Positions 1 to 7,645 are shown, counted from the first letter of the stretch. The stretch: DNA of 64,000 bases from Patulibacter defluvii (GCF_034096925.1 NZ_JAWZSQ010000004.1:186001-250000), one strand, 5' to 3'. Notes: generated by a model from the sequence alone, not told the origin. A program made the numbers and translations.

Positions 1-24
1 CGATCGGGCGGCGGAAGCGCGCGG

Positions 25-366
25 TCAGCGCAGGCGCCACCACTGCCGCGGCCAGCTGGTCAGGTCGCAGAAGACCACGACCGCCCGACCGCGGACGGTC
101 ACCACCTCCCACATCCGCCGCAGCAGCGGCTCGTCGGTCCACCAGCGGTCGTCGAGCAGCCAGGTGGCGACGACCGCTTCGACCGGCTCGCCGTCGACCA
201 CCTGCGGCCGTCCGCCGGCACCCCAGCGGACCTGCGCCGGACGCGGCTCGCCCAGCCGCCGCAGGACCGTCGGCGCCGGCGCCGCCCGCCGTCCGGGCGT
301 CCGCGATCGGCGACGCGCGGGGGGCACGCGATCGGCGGAGCCGGCAGGACGTTCGACGGACGACAC
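25..366 (-). CDS. DUF6504 family SOS-associated protein
   Basis: Small 113-residue protein. Its C-terminal half (QVRWGAGGRPQVVDGEPVEA, then VATWLLDDRWW and VVVFCDLTSWPRQWWRLR) resembles DUF6504, a short family often found beside actinobacterial imuB or dnaE2 translesion genes; the first 35 residues are Arg/Pro-rich and probably disordered. It starts with GTG at 366-364, and the first G of that codon is the last base of a LexA box (366-379), so the gene should be induced by DNA damage. The first four codons and the operator match those of imuB at 3787. Transcription runs off the left edge, where dnaE2 might lie (inference). No enzymatic function is known for the family. Confidence 0.75.
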   Translation of the reverse strand: MSSVERPAGSADRVPPARRRSRTPGRRAAPAPTVLRRLGEPRPAQVRWGAGGRPQVVDGEPVEAVVATWLLDDRWWTDEPLLRRMWEVVTVRGRAVVVFCDLTSWPRQWWRLR

Positions 367-379
367 GAACGGATGTTCG
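366..379 (-). promoter_or_regulatory. LexA (SOS) box of the DUF6504 gene
   Basis: CGAACGGATGTTCG is a 14-base site with CGAAC/GTTCG arms, the LexA operator type of actinobacteria. On the minus strand it runs directly into the GTG start codon. The likely -10 region (GAACAT) is inside the box, so bound LexA would block polymerase and the transcript would be leaderless. The bases upstream (GCGTCC, 4 bases, CGGATGC) match those upstream of imuB. Confidence 0.85.
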
Positions 380-472
380 CATCCGTCCTGGACGCTGTCC
401 GCGACGCGGCGTGCACGGCCCCAACCGCGGCGCCCCCCGACGCTTCACATGGTGATTACATCCGGTTCACAC

Positions 473-1099
473 ATGGCTCGTCTGACGCAGATCATCACGG
501 GGCGCGACACCTCGTACTTCGACCTCTTCGAGGAGTCGGCAGCCAACGCGGTGCGCGCCGCCGAGCTGCTCAGCCGCTTCCTCCACGAGTTCCCGGACAA
601 CCCCAAGATCGCGAAGGAGATCCGGGAGGTCGAGAGCGACACCGACCGGATCACCCACGACATCATCCAGCACCTCAACCAGACGTTCGTCACGCCGCTC
701 GAGCGCGAGGACATCCTGGAGCTGGCCTCGGCACTGGACGACATCGTCGACTACATCGACGAGAGCGCGGACCTGATCATCCTCTACAAGGTCGAGGCGG
801 CGATGGACCAGGCGCACGGCCTGGGCGACATCCTGCTCGAGGCCGCCCGCGCGCTGCAGCAGGCGATGCCGCGGCTGCGGACCTTCGGCGACATCCGCCA
901 CTTCACCGTCGAGGTCAACCGGCTGGAGAACGACGGCGACCGGCTGTCGCGGGCCGCGATCGCCGGCCTCTTCGACGGCGGGATCGACCCGATGGTCGTG
1001 ATCCGCTGGAAGGACATCTTCGAGCACCTGGAGGAGGCGATCGACGCGTGCGAGCGGGTCGCCAACATCCTCGAGGGCATCGTCATCAAGAACCGCTGA
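473..1099 (+). CDS. DUF47 family PhoU-like phosphate transport regulator
   Basis: A 208-residue all-helical protein of the DUF47/TIGR00153 family, relatives of PhoU. The acidic/histidine helices (SDTDRITHDIIQHLNQTF, ALDDIVDYIDESAD, NRLENDGDRLSRAA) correspond to the metal-binding repeats of PhoU. Such proteins sit next to PiT carriers and are thought to regulate phosphate uptake. The next gene is a PiT transporter 57 bases downstream, which fits. I chose ATG 473 because the family begins with a short charged stretch before DYFDLFE-type sequence; ATG 449 would add eight residues. No clear ribosome binding site precedes either start. The open frame extends further upstream, but that part has no family resemblance. 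Confidence 0.9.
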   Translation: MARLTQIITGRDTSYFDLFEESAANAVRAAELLSRFLHEFPDNPKIAKEIREVESDTDRITHDIIQHLNQTFVTPLEREDILELASALDDIVDYIDESADLIILYKVEAAMDQAHGLGDILLEAARALQQAMPRLRTFGDIRHFTVEVNRLENDGDRLSRAAIAGLFDGGIDPMVVIRWKDIFEHLEEAIDACERVANILEGIVIKNR

Positions 1100-1156
1100 C
1101 GACCACCCCGCGCACGCCGATGACGCCCCGCACGCCGACCGCCTCCCCCTGACCCG

Positions 1157-2260
1157 ATGGCCTCCGATCTGCTGTTGGCGCTGGTCGTGGGAGCCGCGCT
1201 GGCCTTCGACTTCACCAACGGCTTCCACGACACCGCCAACGTGGTGGCGACGTCGATCTCGACCCGGGCGATGGCGCCGCGGGCCGCGATCGCGCTGGCC
1301 GCGGTCCTGAACTTCATCGGCGCCTTTCTCTCGCTCGAGGTCGCCGCCACGATCGCCAAGGGGATCGTCGACTCCGGCGCGATCACGCTCCAGGTGGTCT
1401 TCGCCGGGCTGATCGGCGCGATCCTCTGGAACCTCGTCACCTGGTGGTACGGGCTGCCGTCGAGCTCGTCGCACGCCCTGATCGGCGGCGTCGTCGGCGC
1501 GATGCTCGTCTCGCACGGGCCGTCGCACATCCACGGCGACGGGCTGCTGGGCAAGGTCGTGCTACCGGCGTTCGTCGCCCCGGTGCTGGCGTTCGTGGTC
1601 GCCGGCGTCTCGATCCTGCTCGTCTACCGGATCGTCGGCCGCCTGCGACCGGGACCGGTGGCCCGCGGCTTCCGCCTGGGCCAGATCGCCTCCGGATCGC
1701 TGCTGGCGCTGGCCCACGGCACCAACGACGCCCAGAAGACGATGGGCGTGATCACGCTGGCGCTGGTCGCCCACGGGTCGCTCTCGGCCGCCAACCCCGA
1801 GGTGCCGTTCTGGGTCGTGATCGCGTCGGCCAGCGCGATCGCGCTCGGGACCTACTCCGGCGGCTGGCGGATCATCCGCACGATGGGCTCGAAGATCATC
1901 AAGATGGACGCCGCCCAGGGCTTCAGCGCCCAGGGCTCGGGCGCCGCGGTGATCCTGGCCGCGACCCACGTCGGATTCCCGCTCTCGACCACCCACGTGA
2001 TCTCCGGCGGCGTCGTCGGCGCCGGGGCGGCCAAGCGGCTCTCGGCGGTCAAGTGGGGCGTCGCCGGCAACATGGCCGTGGCCTGGATCCTCACGATCCC
2101 CGCCGCCGGCCTGACCGGCGCGGCCGCCTACGGGATCTCGGCCCTCTTCGGCGGCGGCACACTCGGTCCGCTGGTCGTCTGCCTGGTGCTGGCGATCGCG
2201 ACGGTCGCCCTGATCCGCGCCCGCAGCACCCCGGCGGCGCTGGCGGAGGACCCGGCATGA
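1157..2260 (+). CDS. PiT family inorganic phosphate transporter
   Basis: Membrane carrier of 367 residues for low-affinity, cation-coupled phosphate uptake. Both duplicated PiT signatures are visible: NGFHDTANVVAT near residue 23 and ALAHGTNDAQKTMGV near residue 185, followed by the second-half repeat FPLSTTHVISGGVVGAG. About ten hydrophobic segments can be traced. It lies just downstream of the DUF47 gene and overlaps the next small gene by the ATGA at 2257-2260, so the three look like one phosphate operon. No PHO box is evident upstream. The family assignment is secure; the coupling ion (H+ or Na+) cannot be told. Confidence 0.95.
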   Translation: MASDLLLALVVGAALAFDFTNGFHDTANVVATSISTRAMAPRAAIALAAVLNFIGAFLSLEVAATIAKGIVDSGAITLQVVFAGLIGAILWNLVTWWYGLPSSSSHALIGGVVGAMLVSHGPSHIHGDGLLGKVVLPAFVAPVLAFVVAGVSILLVYRIVGRLRPGPVARGFRLGQIASGSLLALAHGTNDAQKTMGVITLALVAHGSLSAANPEVPFWVVIASASAIALGTYSGGWRIIRTMGSKIIKMDAAQGFSAQGSGAAVILAATHVGFPLSTTHVISGGVVGAGAAKRLSAVKWGVAGNMAVAWILTIPAAGLTGAAAYGISALFGGGTLGPLVVCLVLAIATVALIRARSTPAALAEDPA

Positions 2261-2484
2261 GCGACGCCAGCGACCTGCTCGAGGTGGTCTGGACCGGCCT
2301 GCTGGCCGGCGTCGGGCTGAGCGTGATCTTCGCGCTGGTGATCGCCGCGGTCACCCGCGCCGGCACCGCCCACCGCGACGGGCGCACCGGCGCCGCGGTC
2401 GTCCAGGGCGCGATCGCCGTCGTCGCCAGCCTGCTCTGCCTGGGCGCGGTGGCGCTGGCGCTGATCACGATGCTCAGCAAGTAG
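2257..2484 (+). CDS. Small two-helix membrane protein of the phosphate operon
   Basis: A 75-residue protein starting at the ATG of an ATGA overlap with the PiT gene. Hydrophobic segments at about residues 12-34 and 45-72 flank a short polar loop (TRAGTAHRDGRTG). I do not recognise a named family. Translational coupling to the transporter suggests an accessory subunit or stabiliser (inference). The convergent imuB-like gene ends 10 bases beyond its stop codon. Confidence 0.75.
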   Translation: MSDASDLLEVVWTGLLAGVGLSVIFALVIAAVTRAGTAHRDGRTGAAVVQGAIAVVASLLCLGAVALALITMLSK

Positions 2485-2494
2485 CGGCGCGGCG

Positions 2495-3787
2495 CTAAGC
2501 CTCGAACGGCGTCAGCGCCATCCGCCGCTCGGCCATCCGCGAGCCGGGATCGACCTCGACCACCCGCAGCGCGGCCTCCGCGCCGGCGACCTCGCGGACC
2601 TGGTGGACCGCCTCGCGCAGGCGCGCGCGGCGGACCGCCTCGGCCTCCTCCAGCAGCGGCCGGTCGGCGGGGACCGGGGCGCCGAAGCCGTCGACCCGCA
2701 GCGTCAGCCGCTCGGCCGGCGAGGGCAGCAGCGCCAGCCGCAGCCCCAGGGCCAGGCGGATCCGCTGTGGATCGACCATCGCCTCGCGGAGGACGATCCG
2801 CTCCTGCCACGTTCCCCGCTCGACCAGGTGGGCCTGCAGGACCAGCGACCGCAGCGGCCGGTGACGGCGCCGCGGATCGGCCAGCACGCGGTCGATCAGC
2901 AGCCCCAGCGCCTGGCCCAGCTGCTCGCCCGAGGCGGCCTCCGGCAGGCGCAGGTCGGCCTCGATCCGGTCGGGCGGGTCGCGCGGGCGCAGCGGCTCGT
3001 CCTGGCCCCGCAGCAGCTCCTGGGCGATCAGCCCCGGCCGCCCGAACCGCTCGCCGACCGCCCCCGACGGCAGCGCGGCCAGCGCCCCGAGGGTGGCGAT
3101 GCCGAGCCGCTCCAGCGGCTGGACCAGCTCGGCCAGGTCGCGGCGCAGGCCGAGCGCGGCGATCGGCTCGTCGGCCAGCACCGGCGGCAGCAGCCCGCCG
3201 ACCGGCACCCCGTGCCCGAGCCGGCCGCGCGTGACCCGGGTGCCCATCGCCGGCGGCTCGACCACCATCGGGTGCCGCTGGCGCGCCCGGCCGGCGGCCA
3301 CCCGGGCCAGGAAGCGGGTCGGGGCGACGCCGATCCGGACCGGCTCCCGGATCGCGCCGTGGATCGCCGCCGCGGTGCCGGCGAGGGTGCCGCCGTGCAG
3401 CCGCCGGATCCCGGCCGCCGCGAACCAGGCGGTGCCGGTGGCGCCGGTCGCGCCCGGGACCCGCGCCTCGGTCGTCCCGCCGACCGGCCCGACGTCGACC
3501 GCCGCCCCGATCCCCTCCAGCCGCTGGACGATCGCCTCCCACGCGACCTCGACGGCGACCGGATCCGGCGGCAGCAGCCGCAGCCGCGGGCAGCAGGCCA
3601 GCGCCTCGCCGAGGGTCTGGCCGGGACGGACCCCGAGCGCCTCGGCCGCCGGCGAGACCAGGCCGATCCGCTGGACCTGACCGGCCTGCGGGGCGAGCGC
3701 GATCGGGACCCCGAGCAGCTCGTCGTGGCCGTCCGCGGCGACGACCAGCGGCAGGCGGGGGAAGTGGACGCAGACGACCGACGACAC
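2495..3787 (-). CDS. imuB: ImuB-like, catalytically inactive Y-family DNA polymerase
   Basis: A 430-residue Y-family (DinB/UmuC fold) protein. The little-finger and helix-hairpin-helix parts are recognisable (GVAPTRFLARVAAGRARQ at about 160; LERLGIATLGALAALPSG at about 240). The catalytic acids are missing: the motif I aspartate position reads VCVHFPRLPLVV, and the usual S-x-D-E motif is replaced by DVGPVGG. That matches ImuB, which recruits DnaE2 in mutagenic translesion synthesis rather than polymerising itself. The GTG start overlaps a LexA box exactly as in the gene at 25-366. No imuA homologue is adjacent, and the phosphate operon separates the two SOS genes. Confidence 0.85.
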   Translation of the reverse strand: MSSVVCVHFPRLPLVVAADGHDELLGVPIALAPQAGQVQRIGLVSPAAEALGVRPGQTLGEALACCPRLRLLPPDPVAVEVAWEAIVQRLEGIGAAVDVGPVGGTTEARVPGATGATGTAWFAAAGIRRLHGGTLAGTAAAIHGAIREPVRIGVAPTRFLARVAAGRARQRHPMVVEPPAMGTRVTRGRLGHGVPVGGLLPPVLADEPIAALGLRRDLAELVQPLERLGIATLGALAALPSGAVGERFGRPGLIAQELLRGQDEPLRPRDPPDRIEADLRLPEAASGEQLGQALGLLIDRVLADPRRRHRPLRSLVLQAHLVERGTWQERIVLREAMVDPQRIRLALGLRLALLPSPAERLTLRVDGFGAPVPADRPLLEEAEAVRRARLREAVHQVREVAGAEAALRVVEVDPGSRMAERRMALTPFEA

Positions 3788-3800
3788 GAACGCATGTTCG
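3787..3800 (-). promoter_or_regulatory. LexA (SOS) box of imuB
   Basis: CGAACGCATGTTCG, 14 bases with the same arms as the other two boxes. The first G of the GTG start codon (3787) is the last base of the operator. From GGATGC through the box into the first coding bases it matches the copy at 360-385 except for one base in the box centre. Confidence 0.85.
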
Positions 3801-3827
3801 CATCCGGGGAGGACGCGTCCGGGCCGC

Positions 3828-5714
3828 TCAGCCGCGGAAGAGGTCGCCGAGCCGGACCGCCAGGGCCAGATCGCCCTCCAGGTCGAGCCGCCCGGCCAGC
3901 AGCGCGCTGCCGGCGTCGATCCGGCCCCCGGCCAGCCGCAGCAGGTCCTCGGGCGCCAGCCGCAGGGTCAGCGACGGCTCGCGGGCGGCCCCGCGGCGGG
4001 CGATCGAGCGGGTCGGGGTCGCCTCGACCGTCCACGCCCGCACCCGACCGTCCGCCTCGAGCAGGTCGAACTGCAGCTCGCCGCTGAAGGCCCCGGCCCG
4101 GGCCGCCGGCCGCAGCGCGCGCGCCATCCCCCGGAAGACGACGGCGAGCGCGGGATCGCTGGCCACCGTCCGCCGCAGCAGGCCGGGGCCGCTGCGGTCG
4201 AGCAGCGCCCCGAACGCCGCCCCGCCGCCGCGGGCCAGGCCGGCGCGCAGAGCCTCGACCGCGCTGCGGCGGGCGATCGCCTCGTCGACCCCGCCGCCGT
4301 TGCCGGTCGCCGCGGCCAGCACCTCGTCGCCGGTCACCGGTCCGGCCCCGTGCGACCCGCCGCTGCCGTAGGCGGCGCCGGCGGTGCCCGCGCCGGCCGG
4401 GGTCCCGGGACGCGGCGGGGCGTCGCCGCCGACCGCACCCGAGACGGTCCCGAGACCGATCGGCGGGGCCGGCGCGTCGTCGTCGACCCCGTCCTCGCGC
4501 GGGAGCACGATCGTCTCGCGCTCGGGTGGGATCGGCCGCCGGCGGCCGAGCGCGGCGGCGATCCGGGGGTCGTCGGCGACCACCGCGTCCTCGTCGTCCT
4601 CGTCCTCGGTCAGCTCCGGCAGGACGGTCCGGCCGAGCAGCTCCAGCGAGCGGCGCAGGACGTCGGGCTCGAGCAGCCCGACCGGCGGGGCGAGCAGCAC
4701 CTCCTCGACCCCGGCGTCGCGGTAGCGGGCCAGCAGCTCGACCACCTGGTCGGGATCGCCGACCGCGCCGCGGACGCTGCCGCCGACCCGGATCGCCAGC
4801 GGGGCGTCGGGATCGGCCAGGATCGGCGCCGGGTCGTAGCCGACGGCGGCGCGGCGGCGGGCGAACTGCTCGGCGACGCGAGTCCGGCCCGGCCGGTGGG
4901 CGCCGAAGCGGGTGTGGTGGTCGAGCAGGTGGCGGTGCAGGTGGATCGCGTCCAGCCCCTCGGCCAGCGCGGTCGCGGGGGCCTCGCCGACGTGCAGCGG
5001 GAGCGTCACCGCCAGCCCGGTCTCGACCGTCGCGCCGACCGGGGTGCAGCGGTCGGAGCGCAGGACCGCCCGCTGCTCGGCGACCCACTCCCCCGCCTCC
5101 TCCGGTTCCAGCAAGGTCCGGACCAGCGCGCCGAGGCCGGCCTCGGCGGCGGCGCGGACGTCGTCGGGCCGGTCGCAGGCGCGCCAGAGCGGCGGGTGCG
5201 GACGCTGGTGGGGACGCGGGACCAGCTGGCGGACCGGCAGGCCGTCGGGCCCGTCCTCGCCGCTGAACGGCTCCTCGGCCAGCAGCCGCGCGACCTGCAG
5301 CGCGGTCCGGTCGGCGGCGGCGCGGGTGCCGCGGCGGGCGATCCGCAGCGGCCGCAGCTCGATCGCGCTGGCCGGTTCGGCGAAGGCGACGGCGACGCGC
5401 CCGCCGGAGAGGGCGTCGAGCGCGGCCACGGCCGCCGCCAACCGCGCCGGGTGCTGGACGTGGGGATGGGCCAGCAGCGGCCCGAGGCCGAGCCCGAGCC
5501 GGCGGGTGCGGGTGGCGATCGCGCCCAGCAGCGCCTCGGGCGGGCCGCCGTGGTGCAATTCCTCGTGGAAGTGCCGCTCCGGCAGCCAGACCCGGGCGAT
5601 TCCCAGCCGCTCCGCCTCGACGGCCAGGTCGACGAGGTCGCGCAGCCGCCGCCCGTCGCCGGTCGGTGCCCAGGGTCGAGGGTGGAGCGCCTCGAGCAGC
5701 AGCGCGAACCGCAT
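3828..5714 (-). CDS. LLM flavin-dependent oxidoreductase fused to an SCP2-type domain
   Basis: A 628-residue protein with two domains. Residues 1-360 are a luciferase-like F420/FMN-dependent TIM barrel (VWLPERHF near 43, then ALLGAIATRTRRLGLG, a DALSGGR motif and DPDQVVELLARYRDAGVEEV). After an acidic, then Gly/Ala/Pro-rich linker (about 370-470), residues 510-628 resemble the SCP2 lipid-binding fold (AGAFSGELQFDLLEADGRVR, SLTLRLAPEDLLRLAGG, LLAGRLDLEGD). The oxidoreductase domain could act on a hydrophobic ligand held by the SCP2 domain (inference). It ends about 40 bases upstream of imuB on the same strand, but imuB has its own promoter. Substrate unknown. Confidence 0.82.
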   Translation of the reverse strand: MRFALLLEALHPRPWAPTGDGRRLRDLVDLAVEAERLGIARVWLPERHFHEELHHGGPPEALLGAIATRTRRLGLGLGPLLAHPHVQHPARLAAAVAALDALSGGRVAVAFAEPASAIELRPLRIARRGTRAAADRTALQVARLLAEEPFSGEDGPDGLPVRQLVPRPHQRPHPPLWRACDRPDDVRAAAEAGLGALVRTLLEPEEAGEWVAEQRAVLRSDRCTPVGATVETGLAVTLPLHVGEAPATALAEGLDAIHLHRHLLDHHTRFGAHRPGRTRVAEQFARRRAAVGYDPAPILADPDAPLAIRVGGSVRGAVGDPDQVVELLARYRDAGVEEVLLAPPVGLLEPDVLRRSLELLGRTVLPELTEDEDDEDAVVADDPRIAAALGRRRPIPPERETIVLPREDGVDDDAPAPPIGLGTVSGAVGGDAPPRPGTPAGAGTAGAAYGSGGSHGAGPVTGDEVLAAATGNGGGVDEAIARRSAVEALRAGLARGGGAAFGALLDRSGPGLLRRTVASDPALAVVFRGMARALRPAARAGAFSGELQFDLLEADGRVRAWTVEATPTRSIARRGAAREPSLTLRLAPEDLLRLAGGRIDAGSALLAGRLDLEGDLALAVRLGDLFRG

Positions 5715-5794
5715 CGGCGCCGGACGCTATCCCGCGCGCGAGCGGCGGAGGTGACCGTCCGGTGACCGGGGTCGGTGGGGCCACCCCGCACGTA

Positions 5795-5822
5795 GGAGGG
5801 CCCCGCCGAGGCGGGGCCCTCC
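5795..5822 (-). terminator. Hairpin terminator after rnpB
   Basis: A perfect 12-bp GC stem (GGAGGGCCCCGC / GCGGGGCCCTCC) with a CGAG loop sits directly after the 3' end of the RNase P RNA on the minus strand. No U-tract follows, which is usual for high-GC actinobacteria. Confidence 0.75.
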
Positions 5823-6153
5823 CGTAGCAGGCCGGTAAGCCGGATTCTGTCGTTGCGCAGCCATCCATCTGTGCGACCTACCTGGACCTCGACGGGCCGC
5901 CTGCGAACGGTCCTGCTCGGTCTTGCACCGGGTGGGGTTTACCTGGCCGCCGCGTCACCGCGACGCCGGTGCGCTCTTACCGCACCATTTCAACCTTGCC
6001 TGTGCGGGCGGCGAACCGCCCGCCATCGGCGGTGTCATTTCTGTGGCACTTTCCCGCGGGTTTCCCCGGGTCGGCTCCCCGACCACCCTGCCCTGCGGTG
6101 TCCGGACTTTCCTCGAACGGGACGAGCCCGCCCGCGGCTGCGTGGCCTGCGGC
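5823..6153 (-). ncRNA. rnpB: RNase P RNA component
   Basis: Bacterial type-A RNase P RNA read on the minus strand. Diagnostic blocks are the CR-I segment GAGGAAAGTCCGGAC (complement of 6100-6114) near the 5' end and the 3' block ACAGAATCCGGCTTACCG (within the complement of 5830-5851). The P1 helix closes between GCAGGCC (complement of 6144-6150) and GGCCTGC (complement of 5827-5833). Both ends are placed from that helix and are good to a few bases. It processes tRNA 5' leaders. A possible -10 (TACCGT, complement of 6158-6163) lies just upstream. Confidence 0.95.
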
Positions 6154-6448
6154 GTGAACGGTACCGCGCCGACGGTGGAGGCAGACGGTTGGGTGGGGAT
6201 GGTGTGGGTGTGGGTGACGGTCCGGGGCCACGCGGGCCGGTGCGCCACGAGGGCCGCCGGGGCGGGGGCAACGTCGCACACCCCTTCTCGGGCGGCGCGC
6301 CATGTCACGTTCGCCCACACCGGCGGGGGTGAACGTCGCACGCGCGGGTGGGGCCTCGGGGTATGTGACGTTCGCCCCCTCCCGCGGCCGGGCGCCACGA
6401 CCCGCCACCACGGGCCACCCATCACCCCGCGCGGGTGGCGGCCCCCGA
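6154..6448. repeat. Non-coding spacer with four alternating inverted repeats
   Basis: I see no gene between rnpB and the zinc-ribbon gene. The spacer has four copies of a unit close to GTGMGACGTTCGCCC in alternating orientation: 6266-6279, 6304-6316, 6327-6341 and 6365-6377. Neighbouring copies can pair with each other, giving alternative hairpins. The array lies downstream of the lexA/zinc-ribbon operon and upstream of rnpB, so it could terminate the former; no U-tract is present. The core GTGACGTTC also occurs in the hairpin at 58438-58472. Confidence 0.6.
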
Positions 6449-6775
6449 CTACCCCAACGCCGTGCCGCAGTCCCCGCAGGCTCCCCCGGCGACGTGGCGG
6501 ACGACGACGTCCGCTCCCCGCCCGTTGTGCAGCGGCCGCATCGGGCCGCCGCACAACGGGCAGGGAACGGCACGTCCGACGGACAGGCCCTCCCATGCGC
6601 CGACGAGCACCTCGTCGAGCACGCGCCTGCCCTCACGGCGAACGGGGCCGGTCGTCCCCATGGTCGCCGTGCCGGGTTGCGCCGTCGCGCGACCCAAGCT
6701 CGTTGCCCGCCGACGGCTCGGCAGGCGCTGCGGCCAACCGTCGGCGACCGCGTCCGGTGCGCCGACGGCCGCCAT
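6449..6775 (-). CDS. Small zinc-ribbon protein coupled to lexA
   Basis: Starts at the ATG of an ATGA overlap with the lexA stop codon (6775-6777) and gives 108 residues. The C-terminal 70 residues carry a clear zinc ribbon: CPLCGGPM near residue 72, then CGDCGTALG at the very end. The N-terminal 38 residues are basic and low in structure; an internal ATG at 6661 would give a 70-residue form with the complete ribbon. Because it follows lexA without a gap it should be SOS-controlled through the LexA box at 7424-7437. I do not recognise a named family. A role with LexA or DNA repair is inference from position only. Confidence 0.7.
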   Translation of the reverse strand: MAAVGAPDAVADGWPQRLPSRRRATSLGRATAQPGTATMGTTGPVRREGRRVLDEVLVGAWEGLSVGRAVPCPLCGGPMRPLHNGRGADVVVRHVAGGACGDCGTALG

Positions 6776-7404
6776 CAGTGGACCTTCCGCAGCACGCCGA
6801 CGACCTTGCCGAGCACGCGCGCCTCCCGCGAGCGGATCGGCTCCATGTCGGGGTTCTCCGGCTGCAGGCGGATGTGGTCGCTCTCCCGGAAGAAGCGCTT
6901 GACGGTCGCCTCCTCCCCCACCAGCGCGACGACGATCTCGCCGTCGCGGGCGGTCTCCTGGCGGCGGACGACGACCAGGTCGCCGGCGAGGATGCCGGCC
7001 CCGATCATCGACTCGCCGCGCACCCGGAGCAGGTACTCGCCCTCCTCGCCTCCCGCGAGGTCGGGCACGGGCACGTGCTCCTCCACCTGCTCCTCGGCCA
7101 CGATCGGCGCACCAGCCGCGACCTGGCCCAGCAGCGGCAGCCGTCGGGAGTGCCCGACGGCCCCGCGCACGCCCTCGACCGCCGACTCCAGCGCCCGGTC
7201 GAGCAGCTCGATCGCACGCGGCTTCGACGGGTCGCGACGGAGCAGGCCGAGCTTCTCCAGGTTCGCCAGGTGCGCGTGCACCGTGGACGAGCTGGCGAGG
7301 CCGACCGCCTTGCCGATGTCGCGTACCGTCGGGGGGTACCCGTTGCTCGACGTGTACTTCCGGATGAAGTCGAAGATCTCTTGCTGGCGCTTCGTGAGGT
7401 CCAT
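6775..7404 (-). CDS. lexA: LexA SOS repressor
   Basis: A 209-residue repressor and self-cleaving protease. The N-terminal winged helix spans about residues 1-65 (LTKRQQEIFDFIRKY, HAHLANLEKLGLL). The cleavage bond is Ala97-Gly98 in QVAAGAPI. The catalytic pair is Ser132 (RGESMIGAGI) and Lys169 (EATVKRF). RecA-stimulated self-cleavage releases genes carrying GAAC-N4-GTTC boxes, here the two SOS genes at 25-366 and 2495-3787 and lexA itself. The promoter and LexA box lie at 7424-7468. A zinc-ribbon gene is translationally coupled downstream. Confidence 0.97.
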   Translation of the reverse strand: MDLTKRQQEIFDFIRKYTSSNGYPPTVRDIGKAVGLASSSTVHAHLANLEKLGLLRRDPSKPRAIELLDRALESAVEGVRGAVGHSRRLPLLGQVAAGAPIVAEEQVEEHVPVPDLAGGEEGEYLLRVRGESMIGAGILAGDLVVVRRQETARDGEIVVALVGEEATVKRFFRESDHIRLQPENPDMEPIRSREARVLGKVVGVLRKVH

Positions 7405-7423
7405 GCCTGGGGCTCCGCTCTAC

Positions 7424-7437
7424 CGAACGTGTGTTCG
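7424..7437 (-). promoter_or_regulatory. LexA box of lexA (autoregulation)
   Basis: CGAACGTGTGTTCG lies 19 bases upstream of the lexA ATG. It sits immediately downstream of the predicted -10 element, over the expected transcription start, so LexA would block initiation. The arms are the same as in the boxes at 366-379 and 3787-3800. Confidence 0.9.
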
Positions 7438-7439
7438 CA

Positions 7440-7468
7440 ACGCTACCGGGCCGGCCGGCGGACTGCAA
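7440..7468 (-). promoter_or_regulatory. lexA promoter
   Basis: On the minus strand TTGCAG (7468-7463), a 17-base spacer and TAGCGT (7445-7440) form a sigma-70-type promoter. The predicted start near 7433 is inside the LexA box, and the leader to the ATG is about 30 bases. Confidence 0.6.
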
Positions 7469-7512
7469 CCAGACCTCGCCACGGACGCCGAACGGCTACA
7501 CTCCGCCGTCCT

Positions 7513-7597
<85 letters not shown>

Positions 7598-7611
7598 TAC
7601 GCAGGAACTCC

Positions 7612-7645
7612 GAGAAGTCCACGTGTCGCAGACCGTGGACTTCTC
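7612..7645 (+). terminator. Hairpin terminator after tRNA-Leu
   Basis: A perfect 12-bp stem (GAGAAGTCCACG / CGTGGACTTCTC) with a 10-base loop begins 15 bases after the tRNA and is followed by the T-containing stretch TCGTT. It makes GTG starts inside this region (7623, 7635) unlikely for the next gene. Confidence 0.75.

Noticed and set aside
2484..2500. Terminator hairpin between the small membrane protein and imuB genes (TAGCG/CGCTA).
   Set aside because: Only a 5-bp stem; too weak to call.
3028..5868. A 946-codon open frame overlapping both imuB and the LLM-SCP2 gene on the same strand.
   Set aside because: It is Arg/Pro/Ala-rich with no recognisable domain and is the shadow frame of two well-supported genes; the very high GC content leaves long stop-free frames in every register.
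6266..6377. CRISPR-like array.
   Set aside because: Units alternate in orientation, spacing is irregular and there are no cas genes.
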